Notes under the pieces: model-generated
Databases searched by the model: none
The model's input: the letters and a program-made list of their open reading frames with translations, nothing else
Told to the model about the DNA's origin: nothing
In this document: in pieces, positions 1-6,315 of the stretch
Layout of the letters: the number at the start of each line of letters is the position of its first letter
Numbering within the stretch: the first letter of the stretch is position 1
Origin: an uncultured Collinsella sp.
GTDB lineage: Bacteria > Actinomycetota > Coriobacteriia > Coriobacteriales > Coriobacteriaceae
Length of the DNA: 9,269 nucleotides
Direction: 5' to 3'
Assembly: GCA_938023085.1 (NCBI GenBank)
Contig: CALHDP010000020.1
Span: 1-9,269, forward strand
Program-made: the position numbers and the translations under genes

Positions 1-1
1 C

Positions 2-1195
2 TCTGCCGCCCTTATCTGCACCGGCACCGTCAAGCTGACCCCCGATGCGCCCCAACCTTTCGAGCTTTCTGCCACCTCCATCGAGGTCGAGGGCGTCAGC
101 GCCCCGGATTACCCGCTGCAGAAGAAGCGTGCCACCGTCGAGTTCCTGCGCACCCAACAGCACCTGCGCCCGCGCACCAACCTGTTCCGCGCCGTGTTCC
201 GTATCCGCTCTGTCGCAGCTGCCGCTATCCACCGCTTCTTCCAGGAGCAGGGCTTTGTCTACGTCAACACCCCCATCATCACCACGAGTGACTGCGAGGG
301 CGCCGGCGAGATGTTCCGCGTGACCACGCTCGACCCCAAAAACCCGCCCCTCACCGAGTCCGGCGAGGTCGACTGGAGCCAGGACTTCTTTGGCAAGCAT
401 GCGAGCCTCACCGTGTCCGGCCAGCTCAATGCCGAGAACTTTGCCATGGCCTTTGGCGACGTGTACACCTTTGGCCCCACCTTCCGCGCCGAAAACTCCA
501 ACACCACGCGCCACGCCGCCGAGTTTTGGATGATTGAGCCCGAGATGGCCTTCGCCGACCTCAACGACTACATGGACAACGCCGAGGCCATGCTCAAGTA
601 CGTTCTTAAGGACGTTATGGCCACCTGCCCCGACGAGCTCAATATGCTCAACAAGTTTGTGGACAAGGGTTTAATCGAGCGCCTGAACCACGTGGCAAAC
701 TCCGACTTTGCCCGCGTTACCTACACCGAGGCCGTCGAGATCCTGGAGCAGGCCGTCGCCGCCGGCCACAAGTTCGACTATCCCGTGAGCTGGGGCATCG
801 ACCTGCAAACCGAGCACGAGCGTTTCCTGACCGAGGAGCACTTTAAGCGCCCGACCTTCGTAACCGACTACCCGGCCGAGATCAAGGCGTTCTACATGCG
901 CATGAACGAGGACGGCAAGACCGTCGCCGCCGCCGACTGCCTGGTCCCCGGTATCGGCGAGATTATCGGCGGCTCCCAGCGCGAGGAGCGCCTGGATCTG
1001 CTCGAGGCCCGCATCAAGGACCTGGGCATGAATCCCGAGCAGTACAAGTACTACCTTGACCTGCGCCGCTACGGTTCCTGCAAGCACGCCGGCTACGGTC
1101 TGGGCTTCGAGCGCTTGGTCATGTATCTGACCGGCGTGGGCAACATCCGCGACGTCCTGCCGCACCCGCGTACCGTGGGCAACGCCGACTTCTAA
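2..1195 (+). CDS. asnS: Asparaginyl-tRNA synthetase, 3' part (5' end outside window)
   Basis: Class II aminoacyl-tRNA synthetase that charges tRNA-Asn with asparagine in the cytoplasm. The frame is open from base 2, so 397 residues are visible; the family is about 465 long, so roughly 70 N-terminal residues (the OB-fold anticodon-binding part) lie upstream of the window edge. Near the visible N-terminus APDYPLQKKR is typical of AsnS. The class II motifs follow in order: motif 1 around FVYVNTPII (residues 85-93 of the fragment), motif 2 FRAENSNTTRH (161-171), and motif 3 GYGLGFERL (364-372) followed by the GNIRDVLPHPRT tail. The FRAENSNT form of motif 2 and the C-terminal PRTVGNADF favour AsnS over AspRS. 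An internal GTG at 194 could pass for a start but lies inside conserved sequence. It ends in TAA and is followed after 40 nt by a strong terminator. The truncation is due to the window, not biology. Confidence 0.97.
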   Translation, partial: SAALICTGTVKLTPDAPQPFELSATSIEVEGVSAPDYPLQKKRATVEFLRTQQHLRPRTNLFRAVFRIRSVAAAAIHRFFQEQGFVYVNTPIITTSDCEGAGEMFRVTTLDPKNPPLTESGEVDWSQDFFGKHASLTVSGQLNAENFAMAFGDVYTFGPTFRAENSNTTRHAAEFWMIEPEMAFADLNDYMDNAEAMLKYVLKDVMATCPDELNMLNKFVDKGLIERLNHVANSDFARVTYTEAVEILEQAVAAGHKFDYPVSWGIDLQTEHERFLTEEHFKRPTFVTDYPAEIKAFYMRMNEDGKTVAAADCLVPGIGEIIGGSQREERLDLLEARIKDLGMNPEQYKYYLDLRRYGSCKHAGYGLGFERLVMYLTGVGNIRDVLPHPRTVGNADF

Positions 1196-1235
1196 TCTCC
1201 ACAGCGCACCCAGCGCATTACAGCACATCGCGCCA

Positions 1236-1267
1236 GCGCCTCTCGGCAAGCCGAGGGGCGCTTTTTT
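1236..1267 (+). terminator. Intrinsic terminator after asnS
   Basis: An 11-bp GC-rich stem (arms 1236-1246 and 1251-1261, one G-T wobble) with the tetraloop CAAG, followed directly by six T residues (1262-1267). This is a textbook Rho-independent terminator in the asnS direction. Confidence 0.93.
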
Positions 1268-1339
1268 CAACAGCATCCGTCAAGCTTTTGGCAAGGTTTT
1301 GGTCAGTTAGGCAGGGTTGTTGAAAACTCGACCCGCCGT

Positions 1340-1382
1340 TTGCCGGCAACCATCGACCGTCCAAGGCGTCACGCGTCCTTGG
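1340..1382. promoter_or_regulatory. Two palindromes upstream of the WYL-type regulator
   Basis: A perfect 10-bp palindrome TTGCCGGCAA lies at 1340-1349. An inverted repeat CCAAGG-N10-CCTTGG lies at 1361-1382. Both sit 60-105 nt upstream of the regulator's start codon, where an autoregulatory operator would be expected. Apart from these, 1268-1425 shows nothing I can name, and I could not find a convincing -35/-10 pair there. The operator role is inference. Confidence 0.3.
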
Positions 1383-1424
1383 CCAGGCTCCGCACCCTAG
1401 GCTCTGATCTGCCATCACCAAAAA

Positions 1425-1433
1425 AGGAAAGGA
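1425..1433 (+). promoter_or_regulatory. Ribosome binding site that decides the regulator start
   Basis: The purine run AGGAAAGGA contains two possible Shine-Dalgarno cores. The 3' core ends 10 nt before ATG 1444. An in-frame GTG at 1435 would use only the 5' AGGA, at 6 nt. ATG is preferred as the commoner start, but three extra residues (MGA) cannot be excluded. Confidence 0.55.
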
Positions 1434-1443
1434 CGTGGGCGCT

Positions 1444-2232
1444 ATGACCGAAGCCGTTGTTGAAAACTACGAGACCACGACCAGGGGCTCCGCCTCGATG
1501 GCAGCCTATCGCGCCGTACGCATTCTGCAGCTCTTGAGCGAGAACACCGGCGAGGACAAGGCGCTGCTTTCCGACGAGCTGGTCGAGCTCCTCGCCCATC
1601 CCGACGACCCCGCCCGCATGCCCATCTCGGCGGCACGCCGCAGCATCTATACCTCGATATCTGCACTTCGTCACGCCGGATACGAAATCGACTATAAGCG
1701 CGGCGTGGGCTATCGGCTTCTCACCCGTCCACTTGCTGACGAGGAAATCATACGGCTCCACGGCATGGTCATGCGCAACAGATCGACGCCCATAGCCATT
1801 CGAAAGAGCATGGCGCAGCACCTGGTCGCCATGGCGAGCGCCGATGTTCGCGACTATCTCGATATGCCCGAACCGGCACCGGCCGCCAACGACGCACCCG
1901 TCAAGACAACGCGTCCGCACGCCAAGCGTATCGACACGTGCGAACTCGTCGAACAGGCCATCGACCATGGAACAACTGTCAGCTTTGATATCACAAACGT
2001 CCTGACCCGAGGCGAAATCGAGGTGGTACGGATGACGGTCCGGCCCTTTGCCATCAGGCAGCGCGATGGCGTCTCGTATCTGCTGGGAACGGTCTACGAC
2101 ACCCGAGGCGCCGACGACACCCTGCGCACCGTTGAGGTCAGCCGCATGAGAAACGTCAGTACGCGTTTGCTCGACGGCAAGAAACTCTTTGCCGCGCTAG
2201 ACGAAGAAGACAGCCCCGCACCCGCGGCATAA
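1444..2232 (+). CDS. HTH/WYL-domain transcriptional regulator
   Basis: Predicted cytoplasmic DNA-binding regulator of 262 residues. The N-terminal part (about residues 20-93) looks like a DeoR/HTH_11-type winged helix: a helix RAVRILQLLSE (23-33), a probable recognition helix RRSIYTSISALRHAGYEI (65-82), and the wing KRGVGYRLL (85-93). After a middle helical stretch and an Ala/Pro-rich linker (about 140-160), residues 160-245 resemble a WYL ligand-sensing domain: CELVEQAIDHGTTVSF (166-181), the core VSYLLGTVYD (210-219), and a terminal SRMRNVSTRL (233-242) like the 'DRI..v' end of WYL domains. WYL proteins usually sense a nucleic acid or small ligand and control nearby genes. The next gene is the ABC binding protein 159 nt downstream, so it may regulate that importer, but nothing in the sequence proves it. 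The WYL assignment is by pattern only; the DNA-binding role is firmer than the ligand domain. Confidence 0.78.
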   Translation: MTEAVVENYETTTRGSASMAAYRAVRILQLLSENTGEDKALLSDELVELLAHPDDPARMPISAARRSIYTSISALRHAGYEIDYKRGVGYRLLTRPLADEEIIRLHGMVMRNRSTPIAIRKSMAQHLVAMASADVRDYLDMPEPAPAANDAPVKTTRPHAKRIDTCELVEQAIDHGTTVSFDITNVLTRGEIEVVRMTVRPFAIRQRDGVSYLLGTVYDTRGADDTLRTVEVSRMRNVSTRLLDGKKLFAALDEEDSPAPAA

Positions 2233-2300
2233 GCCCCGTTACCGTCCGTCGTTCCTCAGCACCGCCCATCCGGTTCAGTATTAAAAAACCCGCCAGGTTA

Positions 2301-2328
2301 TTGTAAAAATGGACATCGGCGTTACTAT
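2301..2328 (+). promoter_or_regulatory. Sigma70-like promoter of the ABC binding-protein gene
   Basis: TTGTAA (2301-2306) and TACTAT (2323-2328) with a 16-nt spacer, each matching the consensus hexamer at 4 of 6 positions. An A/T-rich run (about 2279-2287) lies upstream like an UP element. The predicted start near 2335 gives a leader of about 57 nt. Confidence 0.55.
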
Positions 2329-2337
2329 AGTCCCACT

Positions 2338-2356
2338 TGCACTTTTTCCTAGTGCA
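2338..2356. promoter_or_regulatory. Inverted repeat TGCACT-N7-AGTGCA in the leader
   Basis: A perfect 6-bp inverted repeat (2338-2343 and 2351-2356) begins within a few bases of the predicted transcription start. It could be a repressor operator or a 5' hairpin. The T-rich spacer (TTTTCCT) does not look like a terminator tail. Its function is inferred from position only. Confidence 0.35.
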
Positions 2357-2391
2357 GTGTTTCCAGCCATTTTTATACTGGGGGTAATGAT

Positions 2392-3372
2392 ATGAAGGAC
2401 ATCACCATCAGCCGCAGGAGCCTTCTTGTCTCCGCTGGCCTGCTCGCGCTCGCTCCGCTCGCCGGATGCGGCGGCAACTCTGGTTCCGGCTCCGCTGCCG
2501 CCGGTTCCGACTACACCATCGGCGTTCTGCAGCTTACCGAGCACTCCGCGCTCGATGCCGCCAACGACGGCTTCGTCAAGGCCATCAAGAAGAGCGGTCT
2601 CAAGGTCAAGATCGACCAGAAGAACGCCCAGAACGACCAGTCCACGTGTAAGTCCATTGCCGACAAGTTCGTAGGCGACGGCGTCAACTTGATCTATGCC
2701 ATCGCTACGCCCGCCGCGCAGGCTGCCGCCGGCGCCACGGCCGATATCCCCATCGTTGGCTGCGCCATCACCGACTACGCCGCTTCCGGCCTGGTCCAGG
2801 ACAACGACAAACCCGGCACCAACGTCACGGGCGCTTCCGACCTCACCCCGGTCGCCGAGCAGCTCGAGATGATGCAGAAGGTCCTGCCCGACGTTAAGAA
2901 GGTCGGCCTGCTCTACTGCACCGCCGAATCCAACTCCGACGTCCAGATCAAGGCCGCCAAGAAGGAGCTCGACAAGCTGGGCCTCGAGTACACTGACTTC
3001 ACCGTCTCGAGCTCTAACGAGATCCAGTCCGTTGTCGAGTCTGCCGTGGGCAAGGTCGACGCGCTGTACTCCCCCACCGACAACACCATCGCCGCGGGCG
3101 CTTCGCAGGTCGGCCAGATTTGCAAGGAGAACAAGCTCCCCTTCGTTACCGGCGAGGAGGGCATGTGCAAGGCCGGCGGCGTGTTCACCCTCTCCATCAA
3201 CTACGAGGACCTGGGCTACGCTGCAGGCGAGATGGCCGTCAAGATCCTGAAGGGCGAGGCCAAGCCCGAGGATATGCCGATCAAGCATCTCTCGAGCAAG
3301 GACCTGGTCGTCGTCAAGAACGACGAGATGGCCGAGGCCCTGGGCATCGACCTCTCCGCTCTGGACGCATAG
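2392..3372 (+). CDS. ABC importer substrate-binding lipoprotein, TrpX/COG2984 family
   Basis: Extracytoplasmic substrate-binding protein of 326 residues that would deliver ligand to the permease/ATPase encoded next. The signal sequence has n-region MKDITISRR, a hydrophobic core, and lipobox LAGC with the lipidated Cys at 26. SRRSLL (7-12) also resembles a twin-arginine motif. A Gly/Ser/Ala-rich linker follows Cys26. Family hallmarks of PF04392 (ABC_sub_bind) are EHSALDAANDGF (50-61), NAQNDQS (78-84), the IATPAAQAAAG stretch, NVTGASDLTPV (144-154), and ALYSPTDNT. Members such as TrpX bind aromatic amino acids, but the family is broad and no substrate can be read here. ATG 2392 is preceded by GGGGG (2380-2384) at 7 nt. 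A probable promoter lies 60-90 nt upstream and a terminator-like hairpin about 70 nt downstream, so this gene probably has a monocistronic transcript with partial readthrough into the permease. Confidence 0.9.
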   Translation: MKDITISRRSLLVSAGLLALAPLAGCGGNSGSGSAAAGSDYTIGVLQLTEHSALDAANDGFVKAIKKSGLKVKIDQKNAQNDQSTCKSIADKFVGDGVNLIYAIATPAAQAAAGATADIPIVGCAITDYAASGLVQDNDKPGTNVTGASDLTPVAEQLEMMQKVLPDVKKVGLLYCTAESNSDVQIKAAKKELDKLGLEYTDFTVSSSNEIQSVVESAVGKVDALYSPTDNTIAAGASQVGQICKENKLPFVTGEEGMCKAGGVFTLSINYEDLGYAAGEMAVKILKGEAKPEDMPIKHLSSKDLVVVKNDEMAEALGIDLSALDA

Positions 3373-3440
3373 CGTCATGCGTGGCAATGCATCTAGAGCC
3401 CGCGCTCGTGCCATAGCCGCGTTATTCAATATCTGAGCCA

Positions 3441-3482
3441 CAGGGGCGAACGCTAAAGACCGGCGTTCGCCCTGCTTGTTTC
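3441..3482 (+). terminator. Terminator-like hairpin after the binding-protein gene
   Basis: Arms 3441-3453 and 3463-3474 pair as GCGAACGC/GCGTTCGC plus a CAGG/CCTG extension with one bulged G, around a 9-nt loop. The tail CTTGTTTC is only partly T-rich, so the site may be leaky. That would suit a gene needing more product than the permease and ATPase that follow. The rest of 3373-3576 holds only the next promoter. Confidence 0.6.
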
Positions 3483-3530
3483 GGATGAGACAAAACATCC
3501 GTCCGCAGCTCTTTTATGCAGTGTTACCGC

Positions 3531-3536
3531 TATTAT
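3531..3536 (+). promoter_or_regulatory. -10 element of a permease-ATPase promoter
   Basis: TATTAT matches the -10 consensus at 5 of 6 positions and lies 40 nt before the permease start codon. No good -35 is visible at 16-18 nt upstream. A 12-mer at 3517-3528 (TGCAGTGTTACC) closely matches 2353-2364 in the binding-protein leader. Confidence 0.4.
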
Positions 3537-3576
3537 GGAAAATCACGTGTCCACCCTATCCTAGGAGGTATGAAGC

Positions 3577-4500
3577 ATGCTCATTGCATTGCAGGGCGCC
3601 ATTTCGCAGGGCGTCCTCTGGGGCATTATGGTGCTCGGCGTGTTTATCACGTTCCGCCTGCTCGACATCCCCGATATGACCTGCGACGGCAGCTTTGCCC
3701 TCGGCGGCTGCGTTTGCGCCGTGCTCATCGTCAACAACAACGTCGACCCCTTGCTCGCCGTGCTGGCCGGCATGTGCGCCGGCGCCATCGCGGGCGCTGT
3801 CACGGGCATCTTGACCACCGTTTTTGAGATTCCCGCAATCCTCGCCGGAATCCTTACGCAGATCAGTCTGTGGTCCATCAACCTGCGCATCATGGGCAAA
3901 TCCAACACGCCCATCCTTGCCAAGGGCACCATCTTCTCATCCGTCAGCCACATGACGGGCCTACCGCAGTCCACCGTTGCCATCATCCTGGGCATTGTGC
4001 TGGCCGTGGCCATCGTCGCCATCCTGTACTGGTTCTTTGGCACCGAGATCGGCTCGGCGCTGCGTGCCACCGGCAACAACGAGTACATGATCCGCGCCCT
4101 GGGCGTCAACACCAACTCCACCAAGATGATCGCCCTCGTGCTCTCCAACGCCCTTATCGGCCTTTCGGGTGCGCTCATCTGCCAGAGCCAGAAGTACGCT
4201 GACATTGGCATGGGCACCGGCGCCATCGTTATCGGTCTTGCCGCCATTGTTATCGGCGAGGTGCTCGGCCGCCTGCTGCCCGGCGGTCTGACGCAGTTTA
4301 GCGTCCGTCTGGCCTCTGCAGTCTTTGGCTCCGTGGTGTACTTCCTCATTCGTGCCATCGTGCTGCAGCTGGGCATGGATGCCAACGACATGAAGCTGCT
4401 CTCCGCCGTGATCGTTGCCGTGGCCCTGTGCGTGCCCGTGGTTTGGGAGCGCTATAAGCTCCGCAGCTCCTACACGAAGGGGGATGAGGCAGATGCTTAA
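3577..4500 (+). CDS. ABC importer permease, LivH/RbsC-like (COG4120)
   Basis: Integral membrane subunit of 307 residues, almost wholly hydrophobic with about eight predicted membrane segments. It belongs to the BPD_transp_2 superfamily (branched-chain amino acid, sugar and TrpX-type permeases). Recognisable stretches are the N-terminal GVFITFRLLDIPDMTCDGSF (21-40), the cytoplasmic-loop region around SALRATGNNEYMIRALGVN, and SNALIGLSGALICQSQKYAD (190-209) followed by IGMGTGAIVIGLAAIVIGE. These match permeases that partner PF04392 binding proteins. ATG 3577 follows a perfect AGGAGG (3563-3568) at 8 nt; another ATG at 3570 is out of frame and too close to it. The last 8 nt overlap the ATPase gene, which implies coupled translation. 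A hydrophilic tail (WERYKLRSSYTKGDEADA) ends the protein in the cytoplasm. Confidence 0.93.
   Translation: MLIALQGAISQGVLWGIMVLGVFITFRLLDIPDMTCDGSFALGGCVCAVLIVNNNVDPLLAVLAGMCAGAIAGAVTGILTTVFEIPAILAGILTQISLWSINLRIMGKSNTPILAKGTIFSSVSHMTGLPQSTVAIILGIVLAVAIVAILYWFFGTEIGSALRATGNNEYMIRALGVNTNSTKMIALVLSNALIGLSGALICQSQKYADIGMGTGAIVIGLAAIVIGEVLGRLLPGGLTQFSVRLASAVFGSVVYFLIRAIVLQLGMDANDMKLLSAVIVAVALCVPVVWERYKLRSSYTKGDEADA
4477..4483 (+). promoter_or_regulatory. Ribosome binding site that decides the ATPase start
   Basis: AAGGGGG inside the permease gene ends 9 nt before ATG 4493. A second in-frame ATG at 4484 touches the site directly and would be poorly used, so 4493 is preferred. Confidence 0.65.
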
Positions 4501-5287
4501 GCTCTCGCACGTCAAGAAGACCTTTAACAAGGGCACCGTCACCGAGAAGCGCGCACTCACCGGCGTCGACCTCACCCTTAACGACGGCGACTTTGTAACC
4601 GTGATCGGCGGCAACGGCGCCGGCAAGTCCACGCTGCTCAACATGATCGCCGGCGTGTACCCGCTCGATTCGGGCGTTATCGAGCTCGACGGAACCGACA
4701 TCTCGCGTCTGAGCGAGTCGCAGCGCGCCAAGTACCTGGGCCGTGTGTTCCAGGATCCCATGCGCGGCACCGCAGCCGACATGCAGATTGCCGAGAATCT
4801 GGCCCTCGCCAAGCGTCGCGGTCAGCGTCGCGGTCTTTCGTGGGGCGTCACCAAGGCCGAGAAGGACGAGTACGTTGAGCTGCTCAAGCGCTTGGACCTC
4901 GGTCTGGACACACGCCTCAACGCCAAGGTCGGCCTGCTCTCGGGTGGCCAGCGCCAGGCACTCACCCTGCTGATGGCCACGCTCACCAAGCCGCGCCTGT
5001 TGCTGCTCGACGAGCACACCGCGGCCCTCGACCCCAAAACGGCATCGAAGGTGCTCAACCTGACCGAGGAGATCGTCGACGAGAACCACCTGACCACGCT
5101 CATGGTCACGCACAACATGAACGACGCCATCCGTCTGGGCAACCGTCTGATCATGATGCACGAGGGCCATGTAATCTACGACGTGGCCGGCGACGAGAAA
5201 AAGTCGCTCACCGTCGCCGACCTACTGCAGAAGTTCGAGGAGGTCTCGGGCGGCGAGCTCGCCAACGACCGCATGCTGCTGAGCTAA
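4493..5287 (+). CDS. ABC importer ATP-binding subunit (COG1101)
   Basis: Cytoplasmic ATPase of 264 residues that powers the importer. All nucleotide-binding motifs are intact: Walker A GGNGAGKST (39-47), a Q-loop in RVFQDPMRGT, signature LSGGQ (149-153), Walker B LLLLDE (169-174), D-loop AALD, and switch histidine in MVTHNM (H207). The sequence RVFQDPMRGTAADMQIAENL and the LLSGGQRQALTLLMATL context are typical of the family that travels with PF04392 binding proteins. It begins inside the end of the permease gene (8-nt overlap). The open frame extends upstream to 4415 within the permease, but that part is a shadow; ATG 4493 has the best-spaced ribosome binding site. It ends 8 nt before a very strong terminator, which closes the transport operon. 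Confidence 0.94.
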   Translation: MLKLSHVKKTFNKGTVTEKRALTGVDLTLNDGDFVTVIGGNGAGKSTLLNMIAGVYPLDSGVIELDGTDISRLSESQRAKYLGRVFQDPMRGTAADMQIAENLALAKRRGQRRGLSWGVTKAEKDEYVELLKRLDLGLDTRLNAKVGLLSGGQRQALTLLMATLTKPRLLLLDEHTAALDPKTASKVLNLTEEIVDENHLTTLMVTHNMNDAIRLGNRLIMMHEGHVIYDVAGDEKKSLTVADLLQKFEEVSGGELANDRMLLS

Positions 5288-5295
5288 CGACCTAG

Positions 5296-5340
5296 AAAAC
5301 CACCACAAAGGGGACAGGCGCCTTTGTGGTGGTTTTTGTT
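5296..5340 (+). terminator. Strong terminator hairpin, copy 1 of a repeated element
   Basis: A perfect 16-bp stem (5296-5311 with 5321-5336) around a 9-nt loop GGACAGGCG, ending in TTTTTGTT. It terminates the permease-ATPase transcript. Almost the same sequence recurs at 6314-6353 after the next gene, with one difference in the shared core. The symmetrical A-run and T-run allow function on both strands. Confidence 0.9.
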
Positions 5341-5359
5341 AAGGACTAAGGAGACTGCT

Positions 5360-5419
5360 ATGAAAAGACTCCCCCGCTTTGCGTTAGCCACTGCGTTGAT
5401 CTGGAAGCGCCGCCGCTAA
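5360..5419 (+). CDS. Possible 19-residue peptide or gene remnant
   Basis: A short frame from ATG 5360 to TAA 5417 encodes MKRLPRFALATALIWKRRR. A strong AAGGAG (5348-5353) lies 6 nt before the ATG. The peptide is basic at both ends around a nine-residue hydrophobic core, like a truncated signal peptide or a small membrane-active peptide. It directly follows the terminator of the transport operon and I see no promoter between the two, so it would need readthrough. It could be a real small protein, or the surviving start of a lost secreted protein. I do not recognise it. Confidence 0.3.
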   Translation: MKRLPRFALATALIWKRRR

Positions 5420-5435
5420 GCTACACCGCCGGGCC

Positions 5436-5464
5436 TTGCAGCCCCGCCGTGCAAACCTTATATC
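5436..5464 (+). promoter_or_regulatory. Weak candidate promoter upstream of mscS
   Basis: TTGCAG (5436-5441) and TATATC (5459-5464) with a 17-nt spacer, matching 3 and 4 of 6 consensus positions. The predicted start near 5471 would put the 14-bp hairpin at the very 5' end of the transcript. A competing -10 lies at 5511-5516. Confidence 0.25.
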
Positions 5465-5470
5465 GAGCAC

Positions 5471-5504
5471 AGAAGCCTGTCCGAACGTGATCGGACAGGC
5501 TTCT
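5471..5504. other. Perfect 14-bp hairpin without T-tract
   Basis: Arms 5471-5484 and 5491-5504 are exact reverse complements around the 6-nt loop ACGTGA. No T-run follows on either strand, so it is not a standard terminator. Its 3' arm contains GGACAGGC, the octamer found in the loops of the two repeated hairpins at 5296 and 6314. It may be a structured 5' leader of the mscS transcript or another interspersed repeat. Confidence 0.7.
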
Positions 5505-5510
5505 GGTGGG

Positions 5511-5516
5511 TATCAT
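5511..5516 (+). promoter_or_regulatory. -10 element upstream of mscS
   Basis: TATCAT, followed by GG, lies 31 nt before the mscS start codon. It matches the TAYYATRG pattern seen upstream of three other genes here. No clear -35 is visible, and the region where one would fall is inside the 14-bp hairpin. Confidence 0.35.
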
Positions 5517-5547
5517 GGTTGAACGATCATGAGGAGGTTTTCCCTAC

Positions 5548-6315
5548 ATGGAATTGTTTGAACCGATTCTTCATTTCTTTGCACAACGATGGGTCCACAA
5601 TATCATCTGGGCAGGTATCTTGGCCATCGGCACCGCCGTTGCCGCCAAGGTCGCGTCCAAGACCCTGTACCACCTGCTCAACCGCGACGATAACCCACTC
5701 CCTTCATCAAGCATCTTCATCAACATCGCGCGCGCCGTCATCTGGATGATCGGCGGCAGCTTTATCCTCGACAACTGCTTTGGCATTAACGCAAACGCCC
5801 TCGTCGCCGCTCTTGGAGTCGGCGGCATCGCCATCTCGCTCGGCTTTCAGGACACGCTGTCAAACCTTATCGGTGGCATGCAGGTAACGTTTATGGGCAT
5901 TATCAAACCCGGCGACAATATCGAGGTCGGCGGCGTGTCCGGCGTGGTCCAGGACATCACCTGGCGCCATACGACCATCGAAGATGCCTGCGGGCAGACC
6001 ATCATCGTCCCCAACTCAAATATCTCCAAGAACACGCTCGTGCATTTGATGCCCTTTGGGCGCGTTGCCGTGCCCGTCGCGGTCAAGGACACGTCCAAGT
6101 GGGCTTCACTGAACGCGCTGGCAGATGAGCTCACCGACGCTACCAAGGCCGCTGTGCTTCCCATCTCGGGCTTTGACAAGGAGCCGTATGTGCTCTTTAG
6201 CGAGATCGGCGACTTTGGCATCAAGGGTAAGATCATCTTTATCGTCAGTGACGACAGCACCACCTTTACGGCAGCCGACGCCTGCATCCGCGCCATCGCC
6301 CCCATCATCGCCTAA
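5548..6315 (+). CDS. Small mechanosensitive channel, MscS family
   Basis: Inner-membrane channel of 255 residues that would open under membrane tension to release solutes during hypo-osmotic shock. Three membrane segments are visible: about 16-36, 56-78, and the pore-lining TM3 (about 82-112), whose Gly/Ala-rich run ANALVAALGVGGIAISLGFQ is the MscS hallmark, followed by DTLSNLIGGMQV. The beta domain follows as KPGDNIEVGGVSGVVQDI (120-137), WRHTTI, and PNSNI (155-159). The remaining C-terminal alpha/beta part ends at residue 255, somewhat shorter than E. coli MscS (286), as in the compact actinobacterial and Firmicute versions. ATG 5548 follows AGGAGG (5532-5537) at 10 nt. The gene is flanked by the two copies of the repeated hairpin and appears monocistronic; its TAA stop lies at the edge of the second hairpin. 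Confidence 0.94.
   Translation: MELFEPILHFFAQRWVHNIIWAGILAIGTAVAAKVASKTLYHLLNRDDNPLPSSSIFINIARAVIWMIGGSFILDNCFGINANALVAALGVGGIAISLGFQDTLSNLIGGMQVTFMGIIKPGDNIEVGGVSGVVQDITWRHTTIEDACGQTIIVPNSNISKNTLVHLMPFGRVAVPVAVKDTSKWASLNALADELTDATKAAVLPISGFDKEPYVLFSEIGDFGIKGKIIFIVSDDSTTFTAADACIRAIAPIIA

Noticed and set aside
194..196. GTG start for a shorter asnS product.
   Set aside because: The frame continues upstream with conserved AsnS sequence (APDYPLQKKR) to the window edge, so the gene is cut by the window and not started here.
2282..2310. Minus-strand terminator, suggested by a run of A residues on the + strand.
   Set aside because: Only a 4-bp AACC/GGTT stem precedes the T-run on the minus strand, and no minus-strand gene exists to be terminated. 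The A-run fits better as an A/T-rich promoter flank.
2233..2391. A Trp T-box or other riboswitch upstream of the TrpX-like gene.
   Set aside because: TrpX genes in Firmicutes are often T-box controlled, but the 159-nt gap has no T-box consensus, no specifier stem and no terminator/antiterminator pair, and a promoter lies only about 60 nt from the start codon.
2281..3498. Long open frame on the minus strand (405 codons) opposite the binding-protein gene.
   Set aside because: It mirrors the codon structure of a well-supported gene on the + strand, has Leu/Val/Gly-rich low-information sequence with no recognisable motif, and no ribosome binding site. It is a high-GC shadow.
4415..4492. Upstream extension of the ATPase frame into the permease gene.
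   Set aside because: The extra residues are out of character for an ABC ATPase, which should begin close to MLKLSHVKKTF, and only ATG 4493 has a correctly spaced ribosome binding site.
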